From NCBI GenBank assembly GCA_030050125.1, contig JASIJN010000514.1:1-8678 (forward strand): a DNA stretch of 8,678 nt. The letters run 5' to 3'. Below, in pieces: positions 5,923-8,678 of this stretch. The position numbers and the translations under genes are program-made. Origin of the DNA: Streptosporangiaceae bacterium (GTDB lineage: Bacteria; Actinomycetota; Actinomycetes; Streptosporangiales; Streptosporangiaceae). Positions within the stretch are counted from its first letter, which is position 1. Each line of letters starts with the position of its first letter. The notes under the pieces are model-generated. The model worked only from the letters and a program-made list of their open reading frames with translations, did no database searches and was not told the DNA's origin.

Positions 5923-6363
5923 TCAGGCGCAGGGGCGCTCGCGCAGGGACGCCACGTAATCGTCCGGGGCGCCGGCCGCCTCGGCGGCGTCGGCCATGAT
6001 GCCCAGGTAGCGCGCGGCGGGCAGCCCGCCCTCGTAGGCGTTCAGCACGTAGAGCCAGGCCAGCACGTCGCCGTCGAGGGTCTCCACCCGGACCTTGGCC
6101 TTGCGGTAGTAACCGAGGCTCGCGCCGTCCCACTGGTCCAGCTCTTCTTCGTCCGAGGCCGACAGGTCGTAGAGCACCACGAAGACGCGCTGCCCCTCTT
6201 CCTCCACGACGGTGGCCATCGCTCCTTCCCAGCCGATGTCCTCGCCGCCGAAGGCCAGCCGCCAGCCCTCCAGCCAGCCGCTGCCGCGCTGCGGCGAGTG
6301 CGGGCAGCGCTCGGCCATCTGGGCCGGATCCATGTTGCTGCCATAGGCCGCGTACAACGCCAC
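5923..6363 (-). CDS. Gamma-glutamylcyclotransferase-like protein with Asp at the catalytic Glu position
   Basis: The 146-residue protein has the GGCT/AIG2-like fold signature: LYAAYGSNM (3-11) forms the substrate-binding loop, followed by GWEGAMATVVEE (44-55) and LDQWDGASLGYYRKAKVRV (75-93). Known members cleave gamma-glutamyl-amino acids or glutathione to 5-oxoproline. Aligned by eye with human GGCT, whose essential Glu98 lies in the sequence EQEG, the equivalent residue here is Asp79 (GAC), while the Streptomyces relatives I remember keep WEG. Activity is therefore uncertain. The gene starts with GTG 6363; there is no ribosome binding site, but TACGCT lies 8 nt upstream, so a leaderless transcript is likely. 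The gene is divergent from the flavoprotein gene and convergent with the PH-domain gene. The C-terminal YEGGLPAARYLGIMADAAEAAGAPDDYV block is typical of the actinobacterial group. Confidence 0.85.
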   Translation of the reverse strand: MALYAAYGSNMDPAQMAERCPHSPQRGSGWLEGWRLAFGGEDIGWEGAMATVVEEEGQRVFVVLYDLSASDEEELDQWDGASLGYYRKAKVRVETLDGDVLAWLYVLNAYEGGLPAARYLGIMADAAEAAGAPDDYVASLRERPCA

Positions 6364-6371
6364 GGATGACT

Positions 6372-6377
6372 AGCGTA
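6372..6377 (-). promoter_or_regulatory. Candidate -10 box for a leaderless cyclotransferase transcript
   Basis: TACGCT on the minus strand ends 8 nt before the GTG start, about the distance expected between a -10 box and the first transcribed base. With no ribosome binding site, this suggests that transcription and translation begin at the same G. No good -35 box was found. Confidence 0.35.
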
Positions 6378-6470
6378 CGAGCCCGGGCGGTTCCGTGCGA
6401 CGATGTCCGCGCGGGTTCACGGCGGCCGGACCGTGGCGGGCGCCCGGCACCACGCTCCGAGGCGATGCGC

Positions 6471-6476
6471 CAGAAT
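6471..6476 (+). promoter_or_regulatory. Candidate -10 box for a leaderless flavoprotein transcript
   Basis: CAGAAT, one base from TAGAAT, ends 8 nt before GTG 6485, mirroring the layout of the divergent gene. No ribosome binding site precedes GTG 6485 or ATG 6500. The -35 region is not recognisable. Confidence 0.3.
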
Positions 6477-6484
6477 GGTGCCCC

Positions 6485-7957
6485 GTGAGTGAGCCGCGCA
6501 TGAGGATCGTGATCATCGGCGGCGGGCCCGGCGGGTACGAGGCGGCGCTGGTGGCCGCCCAGCTCGGCGCCCAGGTCACGGTCGTGGACCGGGACGGGCT
6601 GGGCGGTGCCTGCGTGCTCACCGACTGCGTGCCGTCCAAAACGCTGATCGCCACCTCGGACATGATGGCCGCGCTGGACGGCGCCGCCGCCCTCGGACTG
6701 CGCCCCGACCCGGCCCCGGGATCGGGACCTGGACCCGGACTCGCCCGACCCGAACCCGACCTGCCCGGACCCGTGACCGCGACCGGGATGGCCGCGATGA
6801 CCCGGACGCACCTGGCCACCGTGGACGCGCCGCGGCTGTACTCCCGGGTTCGCGCCCTGGCTCGGGCGCAGTCCGATGACGTAACCGCGCGGCTGGCGGC
6901 CGAGGGGGTTGAGGTTGTGCCAGGGACCGGCCGGCTGGACGACTCCCGGACGGTCGCGGCCGGGGATGCCCGCCTCAGCGCGGACGTCGTGCTGGTGGCG
7001 ACGGGGGCTCGGCCGCGCGAGCTGCCAGGGACGGTGCCCGACGGGGAGCGCCTGCTGACCTGCCGGCAGCTCTACGACCTGCCCGAGCTGCCCGACGAGC
7101 TGATCGTGGTCGGCTCCGGGGTGACCGGCGCGGAGTTCGCCGGCGCCTACCAGGCCCTGGGCTCGCAGGTCACCCTGGTCTCCTCGCGCGACCGGGTGCT
7201 CCCGCACGAGGACGCCGACGCGGCCGTGGTGGTCGAAGAGGTCTTCCGGCGGCGCGGCATGACCGTGCTCGGGCGGTCCCGGGCGGTGGCGGCCCGGCGG
7301 GCCGGCGCCGGCGTGGAGGTGCTGCTGAAGGACGGCCGGACGGTCCGGGGCTCGCACTGCCTGCTCACGGTCGGGATGGTGCCCAACACCGGCGGGATCG
7401 GCCTGGAGCAGGCCGGGATCACCCTGGACGACCGGGGGTTCATACCGGTCGACCGGGTATCGCGGACCCAGGCGCCCGGCGTCTACGCGGCCGGGGACTG
7501 CACCGGCGTCCAGATGCTCGCCTCGGTCGCGGCCATGCAGGGCCGGATCGCGATGTGGCACGCGCTCGGCGAGGCGGTGCAGCCGCTGCGGCTCAGTCAC
7601 GTGGCCGCGACCATCTTCACCGAGCCGGAGATCGCCACCGTCGGGGTGTCTCAGCAGGCGGTGACGACGGGCCAGGTGGACGCGCGGGTGGTCAAGCTCC
7701 CGCTGGCCACCAACGCCCGGGCGAAGATGGAGGGCTTCCGCGATGGCTTCGTGAAGCTGTTCGCGCACCGCAGCAGCGCGATCGTGCTCGGCGGCGTGGT
7801 GGTGGCGCCGCGGGCCAGCGAGCTGATCCTGGGCGTCTCGCTGGCCGTCGAGCAGAACCTCACGGTGGACCAGATCGCGCACACCTTCGCCGTGTACCCC
7901 AGCCTGTCCGGCAGCCTGACCGAGGCCGCGCGCCGCCTCATGCAACCAGGCGACTAA
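6485..7957 (+). CDS. lpdA: LpdA-like flavoprotein disulfide reductase family NAD(P)H-quinone dehydrogenase
   Basis: The 490-residue protein has the two-dinucleotide-fold layout of flavoprotein disulfide reductases: FAD motif IIGGGPGGYEAA (10-21), CVLTDC redox region (43-48), NAD(P) motif GSGVTG (210-215), second FAD motif AAGDCTG (335-341) and a dimerisation domain from about 365. It matches, from memory, M. tuberculosis LpdA (Rv3303c) and Streptomyces relatives, which reduce quinones with NAD(P)H rather than lipoamide. The lipoamide His-Glu dyad is absent: YPSLSG (471-476) replaces HPTLSE. Unlike those homologues it has both cysteines (Cys43 and Cys48). The end of the second beta strand reads SSR (233-235) rather than acidic, which favours NADP(H). 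Residues 73-96 are a Pro/Gly-rich insert. GTG 6485 is preferred (MSEPRMRIVIIGG, leaderless -10 upstream); ATG 6500 is possible, while the open frame back to 6395 has no signal. Confidence 0.9.
   Translation: MSEPRMRIVIIGGGPGGYEAALVAAQLGAQVTVVDRDGLGGACVLTDCVPSKTLIATSDMMAALDGAAALGLRPDPAPGSGPGPGLARPEPDLPGPVTATGMAAMTRTHLATVDAPRLYSRVRALARAQSDDVTARLAAEGVEVVPGTGRLDDSRTVAAGDARLSADVVLVATGARPRELPGTVPDGERLLTCRQLYDLPELPDELIVVGSGVTGAEFAGAYQALGSQVTLVSSRDRVLPHEDADAAVVVEEVFRRRGMTVLGRSRAVAARRAGAGVEVLLKDGRTVRGSHCLLTVGMVPNTGGIGLEQAGITLDDRGFIPVDRVSRTQAPGVYAAGDCTGVQMLASVAAMQGRIAMWHALGEAVQPLRLSHVAATIFTEPEIATVGVSQQAVTTGQVDARVVKLPLATNARAKMEGFRDGFVKLFAHRSSAIVLGGVVVAPRASELILGVSLAVEQNLTVDQIAHTFAVYPSLSGSLTEAARRLMQPGD
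6701..6772 (+). repeat. Low-complexity Pro/Gly-rich coding insert in lpdA
   Basis: Degenerate GGACCC-like hexamers repeat through this stretch (for example GGACCTGGACCCGGAC near 6725) and encode residues 73-96, roughly RPDPAPGSGPGPG followed by LARPEPDLPGP. It falls between the FAD-binding N-terminus and the helix VDAPRLYSRVRALARAQS, where family lengths vary. Confidence 0.6.
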
Positions 7958-8000
7958 TGGGCTGGATGGCCCGGGTCTAATGGGCTGGATGGCCCAGGTC
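7955..8000. repeat. 23-bp tandem duplication spanning two convergent stop codons
   Basis: Copies at 7955-7977 and 7978-8000 differ at one base (GGGTC against AGGTC at the end). Each begins TAATGGGC and contains GGGC/GCCC arms around TGGATG, a short hairpin readable on both strands. The stop of lpdA (7955-7957) starts copy one, and the stop of the facing gene (7979-7977) lies at the junction, so the repeat may act as a doubled bidirectional terminator. Confidence 0.85.
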
Positions 8001-8333
8001 CGGGTCGTCGGGGACGTCCAGGCCGTGCTGGCGCAGCCGGTTAGCGCGCAGGTCGTCGGCGTAGGCGGCGACGCTGAAGATGCTCCCGGACAAGATCAGC
8101 GCCACCATGGTCAGGCCGAGCCACAGCGGGGCGGGCAGCAGCGTGGTCAGCACCACCACTAGCACCACGCAGATCGGGACGATGACCGCCAGATGCCGGC
8201 GCACGGTGCGAAACCGCCAGCCGGCATCGGTCAGCTCGTGCCTGACCCAGTCCCGGTTCTCCGGCGGCAGCCGGAACCCCACCGCGAACCGAAGCCAGCG
8301 GAACACTCCGGGGTCGCCGGGCAGGCGCGTCAC
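7977..8333 (-). CDS. Small two-helix membrane protein, DUF5313-like
   Basis: The 118-residue protein has a short amphipathic N-terminal part with FRWLRFAVGFRLPPENRDWVRHELT (11-35), two hydrophobic helices (about 48-67 and 70-91) and a charged C-terminus rich in Asp and His. The WLRFAVGFRLPPENRDWV region and the PAPLW turn between the helices recall DUF5313, an actinobacterial membrane family of unknown function; this assignment is from memory. The start is GTG 8333, only 4 nt after the stop of the upstream carboxylase gene, with a weak AAGG upstream, so it is probably translated from the carboxylase transcript. Function is unknown; the tight link suggests at least shared expression with the acyl-CoA carboxylase. 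Confidence 0.75.
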   Translation of the reverse strand: MTRLPGDPGVFRWLRFAVGFRLPPENRDWVRHELTDAGWRFRTVRRHLAVIVPICVVLVVVLTTLLPAPLWLGLTMVALILSGSIFSVAAYADDLRANRLRQHGLDVPDDPDLGHPAH

Positions 8334-8337
8334 GTTC

Positions 8338-8678
8338 TCAGCCTTGCAGCCGGCAGATGATCTCGCCGGCCGGCACCGTCTGGCCGACCCGAACCGCCAG
8401 CCCGGTCACGACGCCGTCCTTGTCCGCGGTCAGCGGCTGCTCCATCTTCATGGCCTCGAGGACCACGACCGTGTCGCCCGCCGCCACCTGCTGGCCGTCC
8501 TCGGCGACGATCTTCACGATCGTGCCCTGCATCGGGCTGACCAGCTCGTCACCGGTGGCCTTACCGCCGTGGCCGCCTCCACCACGGCTGCCTCCACCAC
8601 GGCTGCCTCCACCACGGGCGCCTCCACCACGGGCCTCGCGCCCGCCGTCGGCCCTGGCGCGGGTCGTGGCCGGCCCGG
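8338..8678 (-). CDS. Acyl-CoA carboxylase alpha subunit, C-terminal biotin-carrier domain (partial)
   Basis: The last 112 residues of a gene entering from the right edge are visible. They end in a complete biotinyl domain: [11 protein letters not shown], then [11 protein letters not shown] with the biotin-accepting Lys (AAG, codon 8448-8446), and a C-terminal [16 protein letters not shown]. In actinobacteria this domain usually sits at the C-terminus of an alpha subunit with an N-terminal biotin carboxylase, which carboxylates acetyl- or propionyl-CoA together with a separate carboxyltransferase beta subunit. Before the domain lies a linker of about 30 residues with RGGG repeats. The ATG at 8532 lies inside the domain and is not the start. 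Propionyl-CoA use would feed the mutase at the other end of the window, but the substrate cannot be read from this part. A free carrier protein is less likely but not excluded. Confidence 0.88.
   Translation of the reverse strand, partial: GPATTRARADGGREARGGGARGGGSRGGGSRGGGGHGGKATGDELVSPMQGTIVKIVAEDGQQVAAGDTVVVLEAMKMEQPLTADKDGVVTGLAVRVGQTVPAGEIICRLQG
8575..8634 (-). repeat. Four 15-bp tandem units encoding RGGG repeats in the carboxylase linker
   Basis: The plus-strand unit GCCTCCACCACGGCT recurs four times (8575, 8590, 8605 and 8620), the last two copies ending GGGC. On the minus strand it encodes [15 protein letters not shown] and RGGGG, a flexible, positively charged hinge in front of the biotinyl domain. 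The 15-bp period keeps the frame, so copy number can vary without breaking the gene. Confidence 0.85.

Noticed and set aside
5417..7945. 842-codon open frame on the minus strand across several genes
   Set aside because: Composition-driven shadow frame crossing the PH-domain, cyclotransferase and lpdA genes; its product shows no domain.
8575..8634. CRISPR-like array
   Set aside because: The 15-bp units are contiguous without spacers and in frame with a coding linker.

Overview
The window is very GC-rich, with strong G/C preference at third codon positions, frequent GTG starts and few canonical promoters. Together with the gene content (single-domain methylmalonyl-CoA mutase large subunit, LpdA-type quinone reductase, a DUF5313-like membrane protein, acyl-CoA carboxylase alpha subunit), this points to an actinobacterial chromosome, probably of the Streptomyces/Streptosporangiales kind. 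The genus is not resolved. Most of the window is ordinary core metabolism, and I see no complete new defence or mobile system.

Layout. 1-149 (-): N-terminus of a secreted protein, cut by the window edge. 150-695: a long divergent intergenic region holding inverted repeats, a strong nested hairpin and, from 496, what looks like the right end / omega-RNA region of a degraded IS200/IS605 (TnpB-type) element on the minus strand, with no tnpB beside it. 696-2276 (+): methylmalonyl-CoA mutase catalytic subunit without a B12 domain, followed by a hairpin terminator candidate. 2277-2616: non-coding, with two strong palindromes. 2617-3783 and 3770-5005 (+): a translationally coupled pair, a GCS2/YbdK-type carboxylate-amine ligase and an M20D amidohydrolase. 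5136-5891 (+): a three-helix membrane protein with a bacterial PH domain. 5923-6363 (-): a gamma-glutamylcyclotransferase-like protein with Asp at the usual catalytic Glu position. 6485-7957 (+): an LpdA-like flavoprotein, divergent from the previous gene. 7977-8333 (-): a small DUF5313-like membrane protein, convergent with lpdA across a 23-bp tandem duplication. 8338-8678 (-): C-terminus of a biotin-carrying acyl-CoA carboxylase alpha subunit with an Arg/Gly repeat linker.

How the genes fit. The carboxylase at the right end and the mutase at the left are both consistent with the propionyl-CoA to methylmalonyl-CoA to succinyl-CoA route, although they lie about 6 kb apart and are not co-transcribed. 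The ligase, amidohydrolase and cyclotransferase-like genes could form a small gamma-glutamyl/amide turnover group; this is inference. From memory, lpdA near M20 amidohydrolases and a biotin-dependent carboxylase is also seen in Mycobacterium and Streptomyces, so the right half looks like conserved actinobacterial synteny. The points most worth checking are the orphan IS605/omega-RNA end before the mutase, the Glu-to-Asp change in the cyclotransferase-like protein, the cysteine pattern of the flavoprotein, and the RGG-type linker of the carboxylase.
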